Source: Paguma larvata (Eukaryota; Chordata; Mammalia; Carnivora; Viverridae). From it: 64,000 nucleotides of DNA. Position 1 is the first letter of the stretch. Every line of letters begins with the position of its first letter. The notes beneath the pieces are model-generated. The model searched no databases, was not told where the DNA came from, and worked only from the letters and a program-made list of their open reading frames with translations. The stretch spans positions 68,648,500-68,712,499 of the forward strand of contig CM057827.1 in the NCBI GenBank assembly GCA_030068075.1, in the 5' to 3' direction. A program made the translations under genes and the position numbers. This document shows, one piece after another, positions 10,701-23,389 of this stretch.

Positions 10701-11880
10701 TCTCTTGAACAGCATGGTGTGTTTACATGGGCTTTTTAGACTTCTACCTGGGATTTATTGATGTCTTAGATCTGTATGGTATTGTTTTTCGTTTTTGGGG
10801 TGTGTTTGTGTGTTTGTTTATACAAATTTAGGAAATTTCAGTTGTTTTCTCAGTATTTTTTTTCTGATGCATTCTTGATACTTGTATTTCCCCCCGTACT
10901 CTGACTACTCTGTATTGCCTCATGAGTCATTGAGGCTTTCTTGAAATGGTAAGGATTTTTCTCTTCGTTCTTTAATTTGGATCATGTTATTAACCTTCTA
11001 TATCTAATCTCTTGGTTAATCCATCAAAAAGTATTTTTGTTTTTGTTTTAGAATTTAAATTTGCTTCTTCTAGTATTTTCTTCCCTGAAAATTTTCCATC
11101 TTTCCCTTTAAATCTGTGTGTGTTTATAATAGCTTCTTTAAAATCAAAATTTGCTATCTTCTGTTTTTTTGTTCTTCTCTTCTTTGTTTTGGCATCTACT
11201 GCAATTAAAAGCTTTTTTCCTTGATGATTTCTTGTATTTTCTCCCATCTAATAACTTCTTATTGTATGTTTACTTTGTAGGGTTGCATGTTTATTGTCTT
11301 TGTTTTATCAGGCAGTTAATTGGTAGATTATCTTGGCCCTTTTAGGCTCAGTTTTTTATGGTGACTTCATTTCAGGTTTTTCTTACTGGGTCTAGGGTAT
11401 TTTCTTTCCTGTAAGGTGTAGTCTTTATGAGATCTTAATTGGATGCCTACATTACTCAGTGACGTCACTCCACTCCAGGTGGCCTAGATTCTGACTACTT
11501 TTAGCCCTGTGTAAACTCCAGCATCTCTGTGCTACTTGTGGCCTCCCAGAAGTCCTTTTTGGCTGGGCTGTGTGGACTGTATGCCCTGAGCATTGAGCAT
11601 CTTAGCCCTCGGCTCAGGAACCGAGGAAGCCATCACACAGACTTCTGGGGTGACTTCCTATACCGCTACTTCATTTTCCATACTGCAGATTTCAGTTGCC
11701 TCAGTAGCTTCAAATGCTACTTGGTGCCTCCTCAAGTTTATGAGATTGCTCTCTTCCAGACCCCTCCCTACTGCAAGGTTCTGGAAAATGTCCCAGTCAC
11801 TGGAGATAAGAAACTTAGGGGTTTTCCCCTTTCTTAAAGATGATAGGACTGCTCTTTGTGTCCAATGCCTGTAAGTCTTT
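10701..11880 (-). mobile_element. Possible 5' part of the old antisense L1 (L1M/HAL1-like)
   Basis: AT-rich with long T tracts. A lysine-rich minus-strand frame at 10990-11247 (85 residues) could be a remnant of L1 or HAL1 ORF1, which is basic, but no motif proves it. At 11310-11450 the plus strand reads like the complement of a HAL1/L1M upstream region. The more GC-rich stretch 11460-11880 is of unknown origin. Confidence 0.4.
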
Positions 11881-12095
11881 GTCCCACATTTTTGTCAAGT
11901 TTGTATCAATACTTACATAGGAGGAGCAGTTTAAAACAAGTTACTTGCAGTTACTGGAAGCCTAAGTCCTCTAGCACAATTTTGAGCACCTACTGTGTAT
12001 AAAACAATATGCTAATCATTATGGTGCACAAAGAAATAATTTATCTTCCATCTGAGACTGATAATAAAGGTGCATATATAAAATGTAAGACTCAT

Positions 12096-12660
12096 TGACC
12101 ATTTTTCAATTCCTGGAAGGCATCAAGACCTTTTCTACCTCCGACTTTCAAAATGTAATTTCCTTGTATTTTAAATTCTTTGCTCTCCTCCTGGTGGGAA
12201 TGACTTTAATTCACCCATCAGATCTCTGCTAAAATCGTGCTTCCCCAGAAGTCTTCTCTGACCTTCTCTCTAAATTCTTTAACCTTATTCTCATGGCACC
12301 CTGTAATTTTCCAAAACAATTGCATAATTTCTCTTGATATACATTGGATTATTTGGCTACACATTTCATAAGTACAAGACTGTATTTTCTTCACTGCTAT
12401 GTCCCCCAACTAATCACAGTATTGAAAAAGTAGGATAGGGGTGCCTCGGTGGCTCAGTCGGTTGAGCGTCAGCTCTTGGTTTTGGCTCCATTCATGATCT
12501 CACGGTTCATGGGTTCCAGCCCCGTATCAGGCTCCACACTGATAGTGCAGAACCTGCTTGAGATTCTCTCCCTCTCTGCCCCCACCTCCACCCTTCAAAA
12601 TAAAGATACAAAACTTAGGAAAAAGGCCTAAAAACGTTTCTTGAGTGAATAAACAAAGGG
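12096..12660 (+). mobile_element. L2 LINE 3' end, split by a SINE
   Basis: The sense L2 3' region carries tcttctctgaccttctctc, a degraded form of the tail region, and ends after the SINE with cgtttcttgagtgaataaac, the diverged L2 terminal motif. The feline SINE at 12438-12612 separates the two halves. Confidence 0.75.
12438..12612 (+). mobile_element. Feline SINE
   Basis: Sense copy from ggggtgcctcggtggctcag to a short A-rich tail. The flanks aaaaagtagga and aaaacttagga may be a diverged target duplication. It is inserted into the L2 tail. Confidence 0.93.
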
Positions 12661-13629
12661 ATATGTGTCACAATTACCAATGAGTGTATATAATATATTT
12701 CAAAGATGTAACTTAGTTTAAAAAGCTAGGAATTACATAAGTGCTCCCACCAATAACTTCATAAAAAGACATCGGCTGAAACTGATACCCATAAATTTTA
12801 TTCCCTACATTTGAAGTTTAATTTTATTGATAAAGTACCCTTCTGACATCCTTGTCAACCACCCTGTATGAGACAAATAAACTGAAGGAGCTCCCGGATG
12901 GGATATTTGGGAGCGTGGGCTGTAATCCAGTTCATAGAAGCCAGATGCCATGCCCACATGAGATTCTTGGAGCGTGCATACTCCAGTTACTTTCTCCACT
13001 GGTAGTTAAGCACAGAAGTATAAATGAGTGGTCTACTCACTGCCTCATGCTGTTAATTCTCAGAACAGTTGCAGGTGAGGCTTTCTCAGAGGCACAAGCC
13101 ACCCCCAGGAACCAATTCGTCTCTCCCTCCAGCCCCAGTCCTGCTCGTGAAACCCACTCAGTCACAAGGGATCCTGAACAACACCATTCGCAGCACCCTC
13201 CCCAGTTCCCTTAAGAAACCCCATTAGATTTCCTTCAGCTTGCTCAAAGCGGTGGCGTAAAACCTGAGAAGCTGAGTGAGGTTATACTTCATTTATGTGG
13301 CCAATGTGAGAAATTCTCCACACAGGCTGATGGGTAACTAACCATGCTCTGTGACCACGTCCTCTCTGACCCCACCACCAAGGGGGAAGGAGGAAGCATG
13401 ACCGGTAAGAAGTTGACTCACCTGGTGGCCTTAGTTCCCGTTAACTCAGGTCTCAAAGTCATGCCTCCCCCCCGCCCCCTGCTCCCCAAACTGGATCCCT
13501 AGATCCAGTTTGCTTCTGTATTTGCATTTTCCCAGTGCTAGCATCCTGATCGCTGGAAGGTGACAACAAGTCACGATTAAGTATAGGGCCTCCTTGGGCG
13601 CTCAGCTACCTGCCTTTGAAACTAAATTG
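12661..13629. other. Unassigned sequence
   Basis: Moderate GC content and no recognisable gene or repeat. Frames of up to 120 residues have no recognisable domain or codon signal. A C-rich patch lies at 13460-13490. Confidence 0.5.
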
Positions 13630-13990
13630 CACCAGTTATTAGTACATGACTTGGGCAAAATAACCTCTGTTTTAGTTGTTGTACATTTAAAATCGAGATG
13701 ATAGGGTGCCTGGGTCACTCATTTGGTTAAGTATTCGACTCTTGGTTTCCACTTAGTGAGATCTTGACCTGTTTCCTGAGTTCAAGCCCCACATCCAGCT
13801 TTGCAGTGACAGCGTGGAGCCTGCTTGAGATTCTCTCTCTTTATCTTTCTCTGCTCTTCCCTCACTCATGCTGTCACAAAATAAATACTTAAAAAATAAT
13901 AGAGATGATACTGGTATCTATACCATTTCATAGGGTTGTTTTAAGGATAAAACAAAGTAATTTTATGTAAATTCGAATCACTTAAGTAGT
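13630..13990 (-). mobile_element. MIR, split by a SINE
   Basis: Antisense MIR. The left part has acttgggcaaaataacctct and the right part, after the SINE, has tttcatagggttgttttaag, in the expected MIR order. The intervening 13704-13897 is a feline SINE. Confidence 0.75.
13704..13897 (+). mobile_element. Feline SINE
   Basis: Diverged sense copy beginning gggtgcctgggtcactcat. It is flanked by cgagatgata on the left and agagatgata on the right, a target duplication inside the MIR. Confidence 0.92.
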
Positions 13991-14034
13991 CCACTATTAA
14001 AATCTTAATTCAATTTTTATTTGGCTCCCTCGTG

Positions 14035-14990
14035 ACACTTAAAATACTTATTGAATACCTGCTATGTGCCAACCATGCTATTCAACATACATGAAAAAAA
14101 TCTCTGCCTTTAAGGGGTTTCAATTCTAGTGAGCAAAGGAAAATAAATAATGCAAATAATTTTAAACCACAGCATGTTAGTGATTTTTTAAAAATTTTTT
14201 AACGTTTATTTATTTTGAGAGAGAGCCAGACAGAGTGTGAGCAGGTGAAGGGACAGAGAGAGAGGGAGACACAGAATCTGAAGCAGGCTCCAGGCTCTGA
14301 GCTGTCAGCACAGAGCCCAACGCAGGGCTCAAACTCATGAACCGTGAGATTATGATCTGAGCTGAGGTCAGACACTGAACCCACCGAGCCACTCAGGCAC
14401 CCCAAAGGGGTTTTTTTAAATAGAAAAAATAGAACAGAGTAAGGAGAATTGGAAGTGTTTATAGAGTAGATAGTTCGGTCATGGAAGGTTTCATTGAGGA
14501 AGTGACATTTGAGCAAAAACCTAAGAACAGGTTTCTGAGTAAAGATTGTTCTCCCTAGAACTGTGGCAAATGTTCTGAGACTGGAGTATACATGGTCTGT
14601 GGGTGGGCTGGGAAGCCAATGTGGCAGGAGTAGCATGAGCAAGGAGGGAAAATAAGGAGATGAGGTTAGAAAAGTGGGGGCTGGGCCCTTGGGACCATTG
14701 CAAGGACTCCAGCTTTTGCTCTTGGTGAGATGGAAGCCATTGGAGGACTTTGAGCGCTAACATGGAGTCTGCCTTGGCCTTCTAAAAGCACCACTCTTGC
14801 TTCTCTGCTGAGAATAGGCAATGTGTGAGGGTGGCAAGACTGAAGAACTTGTTAGCAAACTAGCTGAAATGCACATGTGCAAGGAGAGTGGCTCAGACCT
14901 GGTAGCAGGGGAGAGGTTAAGATGCAATCAGATTCTGGTACATCTTGAAAATAGAAATGAACTGCCTGATAGAATGCTGACAGAGGCAGC
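14035..14990 (-). mobile_element. L2 LINE, antisense, split by a SINE
   Basis: Long antisense L2. Left of the SINE are cttattgaatacctgctatg and ttcaattctagtgagc. To the right are gaggaagtgacatttgagca, agatggaagccattggagga and tggctcagacctggtagc. The order follows the L2 3' region read backwards. The SINE occupies 14183-14403. Confidence 0.8.
14183..14403 (-). mobile_element. Feline SINE
   Basis: Antisense full-length copy with ctgagctgtcagcacagagc in the body and gagccactcaggcacccc at the head end. It is inserted in the L2. Confidence 0.95.
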
Positions 14991-15152
14991 ATAGAAAAAG
15001 AATGATCTCCCTCACCCACCAGAAAATCCCAAACACACACCATGTTTGTTGTTCCTTAATGTTCTATCTCTGACAAGTAGCAAGTAGCCCAGTGCATTGT
15101 TCAATAAGAAGAGGAAAACAATACTCTAAGAGGTTGAAGTTTAAACTACAAA

Positions 15153-15368
15153 TTTTTTTAATGTTTATTTAATTTTTGAGAGAGAGAGCGAGCGAGACAG
15201 AGCGCAAGTGGGGGAGGGGCAGAGAGAGAGGGAGACCCAGAATCCAAAGCAGACTTCAGGCTCTGAGCTGTCAGCACAGAGCCCGATGTAGGCCTCAAAC
15301 CCACAAACCATGAGATCATGACATGATTGGAAGTCAGACACTTAACCAACTGAGCCACTCGGGTACCC
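15153..15368 (-). mobile_element. Feline SINE
   Basis: Antisense full-length copy from the T-rich tail to gagccactcgggtacccc. The short flanking match ctacaa (15147-15152 and 15369-15374) may be the target duplication. Confidence 0.95.
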
Positions 15369-15743
15369 CTACAATACTTACCTTTAATCAGAAGTTGTTT
15401 TTTTGTTTCTAATATTTTTTGATTTTTTGATATTTTTTACTCTTAACCAGGACAGTATTATCCCAGAATTTAAGACCTTTGAAAGTCTTTTAGTAATCAG
15501 TCGGTAGATGGGTGCTGATCAAAGTGGAGTATAGGGAGACAGAATGTTTTAATAGACGTTTTTACTAAGCAAAAAATAAAATCAAATAATCTACCCTGAA
15601 TAGTTCTCCTCCCTAGTGACCTGAGTCACTGATATTCTTTCTTGTACATATCAAATACATACTGGCACTCCTAGCCTTTTAAATTGTGTATGAAGCAGCC
15701 TACTTATACTTTGTACATACCCTTTAGATGAATGGTATCATCA

Positions 15744-15945
15744 GGGTGCCTGGGTGGCTCAGTTAGTTAAGCATCTGACTCTTGATTTCAGCTCAGGTTG
15801 TGTTCTCAGGGTTTATAGGTTTGAGCCCTGCATCAGGCTCTGCACTGACAGCACTGAGCCTGCTTGGGATTCTCTCTCCCAATCTCTCTCTGCCTCTCCT
15901 GCTTGCTTGCGCTCTCTCTCAAAATAAACAAGCCTTAAAAAATGC
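15744..15945 (+). mobile_element. Feline SINE
   Basis: Sense copy starting gggtgcctgggtggctcagt and ending in aaaataaacaagcct. The sequence gtatcatca precedes it (15735-15743) and recurs at 15957-15965. Confidence 0.95.
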
Positions 15946-17345
15946 TTAGCTGTATAGTATCATCAACTTGGCTATCACCAGGGCTTGTTCTTGGAGCCCC
16001 TCAATTTATAGTTTGTTTTGCATGTACCTAATTTCATTAATTTTCTATGGTTTTATTAGCAAGTCATTAGGAGGCACATTGGGCTGGGAATTTCTATCGA
16101 AGACAGGATATTTATTTTGCCACCTTTTAATCATTATTCCTCTACAAAGGAATCGTAAGGCTCAGGGGAAAAGGTTCTGCCAGCTAAAAGTGATTCTTGC
16201 CTTCCCATACTTTACAGCTACTTACTATATATCGTTTGCAAGTGTAAAGTAGTGTCAGTTTTTAATTTGCTTCCTAAGGTGCTGCGAGGCCTGTTTGACA
16301 AAAAGGAGAAAGTGTGCCTTTTCTTTTTCCTAGTAGGTGGCATTTCCTTCCCTTATTCACACTATGACATGGTCTTCCTGGTGACCCTAGCATATAGTCG
16401 TGAATTTTTAATCTGGGAACAGAAGAAAGGAACCCAGGTTGAATCAATAAATTTAGTCTTCTTAGCGCTGATAGTTCAGTACTTCCTCATAGCTGATCAG
16501 GTATTTTTAGTCAGCTACACAAAGGTCATTAATTTCACATAGACTAACGTTTAATGATACCTTGATGTTCTCTAGGGCATTTTTCTGGAGTGATTCCTTA
16601 TGAAATAAACTTAGAATGTCAAAATTCCAAACATTTTGCAGGTGTTGCTCCTAAGAACCTTACTCTCAAACCACAGTCAATGATACAGTAAGACCAGTTT
16701 TACACCCCTGTGACTAACCTGAAACCAAACGGTAGCAATCCAACATGGAGGAATCTGGCATCTTTTAAGTGGTAGCTCTGTGGGAAAGCATGTTCAATAA
16801 ATTCACAATCGTTTTGTCTCCAAAAACCTATCCTCTGTCCGAAATGACTTGCCTCCTACATATAAGGTTGTTGTTTTTTTTTTAAAAAAATTCATACAGA
16901 CTGAAATAGGGGTATATAAAAAAGCTATATGTGGAAGTACACAAAGCTCTTCAAAAAAAAAAAAATGTCAAACACGAAATCACATCGATTCGAAGCGAAA
17001 ACCGCTATTACCTGTACGGTTATTTGGGGCGGGGGGAAGGTTCTGTATCTCCAAATGTCTATTCCCAACTTCTTAAATAACAAAAGGAAATGCAATGGAA
17101 AAACAAAAATTATCATTGGGGTAAGAGGGATACTGTGCAATAATGAAAAAAAAAAAAATCCTTGATTAAACGCAGCCTTGCCATGCATCAATAGCATCAT
17201 TAGCTGTTCGGCTTCAGGATTTTTAATAAGGAATCAAAGACCAAAATGAGAATGATTTAGAATCTATTATTCAGGAGGCAAGAAATTGGAATGATAATCA
17301 TATCAAATGAGCCAAAAATAAGGGATTAAGAAAGGTATTTAAAAG
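15946..17345. other. Unassigned, repeat-poor sequence
   Basis: No named repeat or gene. It holds two A-tracts (16956-16966 and 17147-17158). Frames of about 95 residues at 15968-16542 lack any recognisable domain. Confidence 0.5.
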
Positions 17346-17480
17346 TGAGCAAGAATAAAATATACAAATTTAAGCCAAAGCCAGCTAATACCTCATTACA
17401 ATGGCTTGACATTTAAGTTGGGCACACGATGGCGAATCCGGCCCTGTAAAAACTGCACTTTTATTAATAAAATCGACTAG
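17346..17480. promoter_or_regulatory. Candidate conserved noncoding block
   Basis: Repeat-free and low in simple sequence. It keeps several CpGs (cacgatggcgaatccggcc) in an otherwise CpG-poor region and has a palindromic ttttattaataaaat core. Retained CpGs together with ATTA-type motifs are typical of conserved noncoding elements, but conservation cannot be tested here. Confidence 0.25.
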
Positions 17481-18174
17481 CTACTTTCTGTGGCTTCATA
17501 GGAGTACGCTAGAAAGGACTATTTTGACAGCTAAATTTTCTCATTTTCTCATTTTACAGTGCAGACAAGTATGGATGGGTGACCTTTTTCTACTAAAAAT
17601 CTTAAGTGATGACCCATCTATCTGTCTACTGGACTCCCCTACCTACTTATTTATCCATTCGAATCACTTCCGTCTCCGTGCCGTGCTATCTGCCGGCACA
17701 CCAAAAGAAATGCCCCAGACTGTAGAATCTCCTAGTATCTCTGAGAAAAGATGCATTTGCAGAAACCCTCCGAGGTTCTGTGTTGTGTGGGTTCTTAATG
17801 CTTCGTTCCTGTGCAGTACACAGGAAGTAAATCATGTACTGCAAGTACTGGACATTAATAATACCCCCATTCTCAAAGGAGGACCCACTCGTAGTGGAAA
17901 GATTATTTGCCAAACCTCATCAGCGGTGCCCGCCTCAAGGTGACTCACTCTCCCACCTGAACCTGCAGCAATTTCTTCCTCCACTGCTCTTGCCAGACAT
18001 TAGCTGTTGCCATCCTCCACAAAGGGACATTAATAGTCCTGAAGGAAATATGCTGTTTTTGTTCTTGCTTCTTGTCCCCTCCCTGGTTGCTCATTAACTT
18101 ATATCTGCCCTCTAGGAATATAGCTGGTAATCATCTAAGGTGAGGTATAAAGCTCTTGCCACTTCACAGCTAAA
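17481..18174. other. Unassigned sequence
   Basis: A 139-residue plus-strand frame at 17524-17943 is the longest here. It has no recognisable domain and I regard it as chance. No repeat is recognised. Confidence 0.45.
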
Positions 18175-18420
18175 AAATAGAGGGAAAAGATTTTTAAAAA
18201 GTAAATTATTAAAACCAAGATAACTCATTATTCATGAACCAGAGATCAGCTACTTCGAATGCCCTTAATGTTGATGATTGTCAATGTCATTTATTAATAC
18301 ATTTGAATTCATTCCGGATTCAAACTGCAATTATAAACACCGCCTTCTCGCCTCTTAAAATGTATATTCTATTGACAGAAAACACATACAAGGTTAGCAG
18401 AGATGACAAAACCTGTTGAG
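18175..18420. promoter_or_regulatory. Candidate conserved noncoding block
   Basis: AT-rich, repeat-free sequence with clustered homeodomain-like motifs (actcattattcatgaacc, catttattaatacatttg, caattataaa) plus CpG-containing segments (accgccttctcgcctc). The regulatory role is inferred only. Confidence 0.25.
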
Positions 18421-21110
18421 ATCACACACAAGCTGCTTGTTCTCGGCACAGTTCAACATGGTGCCCTTTTAGCACTTAAATAAGAGAAAACCTTTCTTTG
18501 TTTCCTGCAGGGAATATTGGCCAAATTCAAGAGTATAATACATTCAAGTAAATAAATATTTGCCTGGAATTGGAGATCCTACTCAATAAAGTTAAACTCT
18601 GAAGTGCCTTTCAGGGTTACTTGAGGAGTTAGGACTAAGCTCTAGGAATACACAGAGCAAGGCAAACGAAGGTCTTTTGGGGGTGCAAGCTGGGGTATAC
18701 AAGTCCTAGCCCCCCACCATTCATTCTTTTTAAATTTCTATGCCTTGAGGCTATGGAGTCACACTTGGAAAATACTGTGTAAAATTTTCACTTTCTCTGT
18801 CAACCAGTAAAGAACATTTGGACAAGTTGAACAGAAAACTACTTTCCTAACTCCTGTGTTAGATAGTGAATTCAGTGTTCTTTTGAAAACGTCTTATTTG
18901 ACCCCCAGTCATGGCATGCAGTGCCTTAATTTAAAGTCCCCTTCATAATACATGGCAGAGACTATGCTGTGAGATACTCAGATGCCTACTGTCTGGGCCA
19001 TAATGAGGATGATTCAGCTAAGGTTCACAAAGGATTTTGACAGTCCTGCTGGAGGAAGGATGCCTAGTGCACAGCTCAGGGCTCTTAAGAAGCACAGTTT
19101 TCCCTTATGCAAAGAGACTCAGATACTTCAAGACTGTGGTAATGTTAGGCTTTAGAAGGCAAGGAGAATGCTTTCTTTTCCCCCTCCAGGGGAGATAAGG
19201 AATAGAATTTCTTGACTAGACAGCATTTTCATAGTTTTTAATAATCAAGTTCACAGGAATTCCATTTGTCCTGAAATTTTCCTATTAGGAAAAGCTAATA
19301 AGGCTGTCCTGCTCCTTACAAATGCACCTCTGTCTTTTTCAGGTTTTCCCCATGGTCATATTTCTCTAATGAGGACAGACTTCTTCTTCAAACTCAGTAA
19401 AAATAAGATCTAGACCAGATTAATGATTGGGCAGGAGGGCCGGTATTTACTTTATGGTGTCTTAAGTTGCAGAAGATAACTTACACCGCATAAGTGGCCT
19501 AGTTCCTTTGCTACGCAAAGTTCAGTCTTCAGATCAACATTCGCAGTCTTTTCTGGGCCCTTCTCCAGACCTACTGAATCATGCCCTGCTTTTCAACCAG
19601 TTCTCTTGGCACAGTACATGCCCAGAGCAGTGGTAGTTCACCAGGTCAGTGGGGTCTGGAGAATCTGGGTACGAGACTGACTTGAAGCACCAGAGCAAAA
19701 GGCTGGGTCCTAAAATATTCAACCAATGCTTAAAAAGTTTTTGGTGAAGAGGACCAGGACAACTGACATATTTCCACCCAGAAATTATGTTTTCAAGGAT
19801 CTTTTCTCAGTTTGAGTTCTCCTCTCTTCTTAATCATCAAAACTGTTCTAGTACTGCTGTGCCTGGGGGTGAAGGAGATACATATATCTGTGTGTGTGTG
19901 TATGTGTGTATATAGATTTTTCCAAACACCTCTTAAAATTAAGTTACATATGTCTCTTAGAAAGACGCTATTTGAATAAAAGTGTTTCCCTTTTGAGTAT
20001 GTTCTGAGGATTTGTTTTGTTTCTCTGAGAGATTTCATGAAAAGAATCTAGTAGTGAGTTGAGTCCTTCTTGAACCTTAACAGTGTTAATGATCATCGAG
20101 GGCTAAGCTGCTTACTGGGCTTTCTCCTTGAAGTCCTGTGCCTTATCTTTGCACTGTAGCAACTTCTGACTTCTGGAAAAGTCCACAAACGCTTACAAAG
20201 AGGCCCTAGCTTCTTATTGAAGCATCTGGAAGATCTCTCTCTCCCTTTGTTTCTACTGCCCTCTCCCCACTTCTCAGTCCTCTCCCTCTCTAAATAAGAC
20301 ATTTGGTTGAGATTCTCTTGGTTTTGAGAGGTCTTTAATTTTCAAATATGTTTTCCCATTCTCTGGTTCCTTGTTAATCTCCATACCCAATACTCATTAG
20401 AAACAAAACAGCAATAAGAATAAAATCATTCTCCTCAAGCCTTGAGCTTATCCCCAGCTCAGAACCCATTCCTTTTGCTGTTTCCCACCTCAGATTCCTC
20501 ATGTCCTTAGGAAGACCATTCAGGCACTTATTCTGGGGGGTTCTCCCTTGTTACTATTTCCATGTCCAGAAATCCAGGCTGAACATACTCTAGGGTTTAG
20601 AACCTCCTCACCTGCCAACTCACCCTCCACTTCTAGTAGCCTCATCCTTTGGGCCCCAAATCATTCATTCTAGTAGACACTATTCCAAATGAGTTCCTGG
20701 AACTTTCTTCAGTGCATTTGGATACATGCAGCACTAAAGTCACTGTTTCCAATTCTCCTGGAAATCTCCTCTGAGACAGAACTTGCCTTTTCTCTTTCAA
20801 ATCTGACTGTTCTAGGTTACACTAAGCTTCAAGTTTGGGGATAATTTATCTCACACTTTTCCCTGATTATTTAGTATATTTTCTTTACAGAGTGATTCCA
20901 GGATCCATGACTCTTTAGTGCAGATCAACAAGATTCCATTTATCAAAAGCTAGATTATAACCTAAACTTTCTAAGAGTCAAATGGCAGAACTCTGTGTAC
21001 TCATTCTGGCCAAGGCTTATTTGAATAGCAGTTTTATTTCCTCAGTACTTTCTAGGATAAGATTAGGTTATAGATTTATCAGATGTTTGGTATCTCAGAA
21101 ATTAATGAGA
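18421..21110. other. Unassigned, repeat-poor sequence
   Basis: About 2.7 kb without recognised genes or transposons. A short (GT)n/(TA) run lies at 19885-19914. Reading frames are short and unsupported. Confidence 0.5.
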
Positions 21111-21294
21111 CAGGCGCCTGGGAGGCTCAGTTGGTTAAGTATCCAACTCTTGATTTTGGCTCACGTCATGATCTCTCATGGTTGTGAGATCAAACTCAGC
21201 ATCAGTCTCTGTGCTAGGTATGGATGCTCTCTCTCCTCCTCTCCCACTACTCCTTCCCCTTTTTCTCACTCACACTCTCTGTCCCTCAAAAAAA
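21111..21294 (+). mobile_element. Feline SINE
   Basis: Sense copy starting caggcgcctgggaggctcag. It is flanked by a perfect 11-bp duplication, aattaatgaga, at 21100-21110 and 21295-21305. Confidence 0.95.
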
Positions 21295-21596
21295 AATTAA
21301 TGAGAAAGGCTAAATGTACACGGTGAAGCTGCTTCTCAGTGGTCCCTTTAACTTTGTATTTTTGTTTCTTGTTTCTTCCATGAGCTTCCTGTAGGAAAGG
21401 TAGTGGACCTGATAAAGCCCATCAGAATTTGGTGCTGTATTTTTAAAGGCCTTGGACCTTAGGAAAATGTTTTTCTTTCTATCTGGGTATTATGGACTCC
21501 AGTGATACAGTGAGAGGTGGGAACAGGAAGGTGGTGAGAACATGTTGCCTCCAAGAGTAAGAATAAATGTGTTCCTATAGTTAAAATGTTGATATG

Positions 21597-21628
21597 GGGG
21601 CCCCTGGGTGGCTCAGTCAGTTAATAAT
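21597..21628 (+). mobile_element. SINE head fragment
   Basis: Only the first ~30 bp of a feline SINE is present: gggcccctgggtggctcagt and cagtta. It then stops abruptly in unrelated sequence, so the body and tail are deleted. Confidence 0.85.
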
Positions 21629-22459
21629 TCAAGTAAAAACCTTAGTAAACTAAGGGGCATATCTTGAAATGTTCCATCTGAAGAGATGATTGGTGTCATC
21701 TGATTTCTTCATACCCATAACTGACCCCTCTCTGAAGGGCACTCAAGATGTTTTGGGCTGCAATCATTACCCGGTCTACCACTTGAAATTTCCAACCTTA
21801 CACCCATCTTTTTTCTCTTAACAGCTCACTCATTAGGACATAACCTCATATATATATATATTCAATCCATTCTGTGTGCTTTTTATGGTCACTCTGCTTG
21901 AATATACTGTCTCCAATTTATCAAAATATGATTTGGTGTCACTTTTCTTTGAAAAATTCACACTACTTGGGAACATATTGGGATGAAACAGGACATTATG
22001 AGTTTGCCTGGAAACTATTCCTGAGAGAAAATGAATTCGAAGATTTCAATACCTAATTACAAATACAATGTCGAAATGCAAACCACATGTAAGTTCAGGC
22101 ATGCTGTGTGGTTTCTTTCAGGCCCTATTGCTCTTACAAAGGAAATATCTTTCATGATATATCCCATCACCAATTAGGGACATGTTCAGAGTTATATTAA
22201 CCTCAGCACTTAACTCAGGAAATATTGCTTCAAGAATTCTAATTGCATCCATGAATTCTTCATGTATTTGATAAATGTGTATCAATTACCTCTGTATTTT
22301 TGGCAATTGCAAATACATATATAGGAGCTCAGTCCTTCTTTTTCAAACTGGTCTCACCACCTTCTATAAAGGGGAGAAACCTAATTTAATCTCTTGAGTA
22401 GGCAATGACTGAATATATAATTGAGAAATTCTCCATATAATTCAGATACTCCCATCTAT
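21629..22459. other. Unassigned sequence
   Basis: AT-rich with a short (TA)n at 21850-21861. Nothing else is recognised. Confidence 0.5.
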
Positions 22460-23170
22460 GCCCATTCAAGAAGCCCTGTTCTTGATCTTTTGTGTTAGAA
22501 ATCTCATTTACTCCCATGGCTTCAAATAACTATGCAAATAACCCCAAAATCTATACTTTGAGTATAGTTTCAGAAAACCTAGTTTTCTCCCCCCGGACTC
22601 CAAAAGCTTCTGCTTCTGGATTGCCTCCTTACAGTGCTTCCTCACATAAAACTTCTTCCATACCAAACCCAGGGTCTGTCCTACATATGAACTCTCCCAC
22701 GAGTTTCCTATTTCCTTAGAAATTGCTGTGTATATAGCCTCTGATAATGGACACTTCAAGGCAACCTTTTCTCCTCCCTCTACTGTGTCTTAGAGCTTTT
22801 TATCTGTCTCACAGTCTGGCTAATTCTTCACTTACAATGCATCTCAAAGCTGCCTCTGCTCTCCATCTTCACTATTACGTCCTACAGAGGAGACCATCAT
22901 CACCTGATGTTTCAACAACTGTCAGGTGTCCTATCAAAATTCCTTCCTGGGTACAATTCTTCAGTTACCATTCCAATACAAAAGTCAGGTGATTGCACTC
23001 CCTTTTTAAAAAACTTTGAATATATCTTCATCACTTAACAGATTAAGTTAAAATATATTAAAGGATATAACCCTCCTTAAATCTTAGCTTTATTTTGTAA
23101 TCTGCTTACTCTCTCCCACGAACTTGATGCATATAAAACTTCTCTGATTTTTAAGAAACATTTCCCCTCT
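22460..23170 (+). mobile_element. L2 LINE fragment
   Basis: Diverged sense L2. The stretch cctagttttctccccccgga and the following pyrimidine-rich text, then catcatcacctgatgtttc, follow the order of the L2 RT-to-3' region. Identity is low, so boundaries are approximate. Confidence 0.6.
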
Positions 23171-23194
23171 GGTGTCTCAGCATATTTGAAGCTG

Positions 23195-23385
23195 CTCCAT
23201 TTAGTAGGACAATTTGGACTTGAAATGCAGCTTAACTTTAACCTTAGATTCACAACATATAAATTGAGAAGAGCAATAACTATCTTGAAGATTTGCTAGA
23301 GGATTATTAAATGAGGTGTTTATAAGGCCCCGAACACATCCTAGTACAAAATTAATGTTCAATAAGTGGTAGCTGTTTAATGCTG
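23195..23385 (-). mobile_element. MIR
   Basis: Antisense MIR; ggattattaaatgaggtgt and ttaatgttcaataagtggta are the diagnostic segments. Confidence 0.7.
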
Positions 23386-23389
23386 TTTG

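Noticed and set aside
14199..14642. 147-residue minus-strand frame
   Set aside because: It is made of a SINE and antisense L2 sequence; SINE frames of this kind recur throughout the window.
16929..17165. Poly(A) tracts as processed-pseudogene tails
   Set aside because: No gene-like sequence lies upstream and no flanking duplication was found.
17524..17943. 139-residue open frame on the plus strand
   Set aside because: No recognisable domain, no neighbouring exon signals and no codon bias; a frame of this length is expected by chance in 64 kb.
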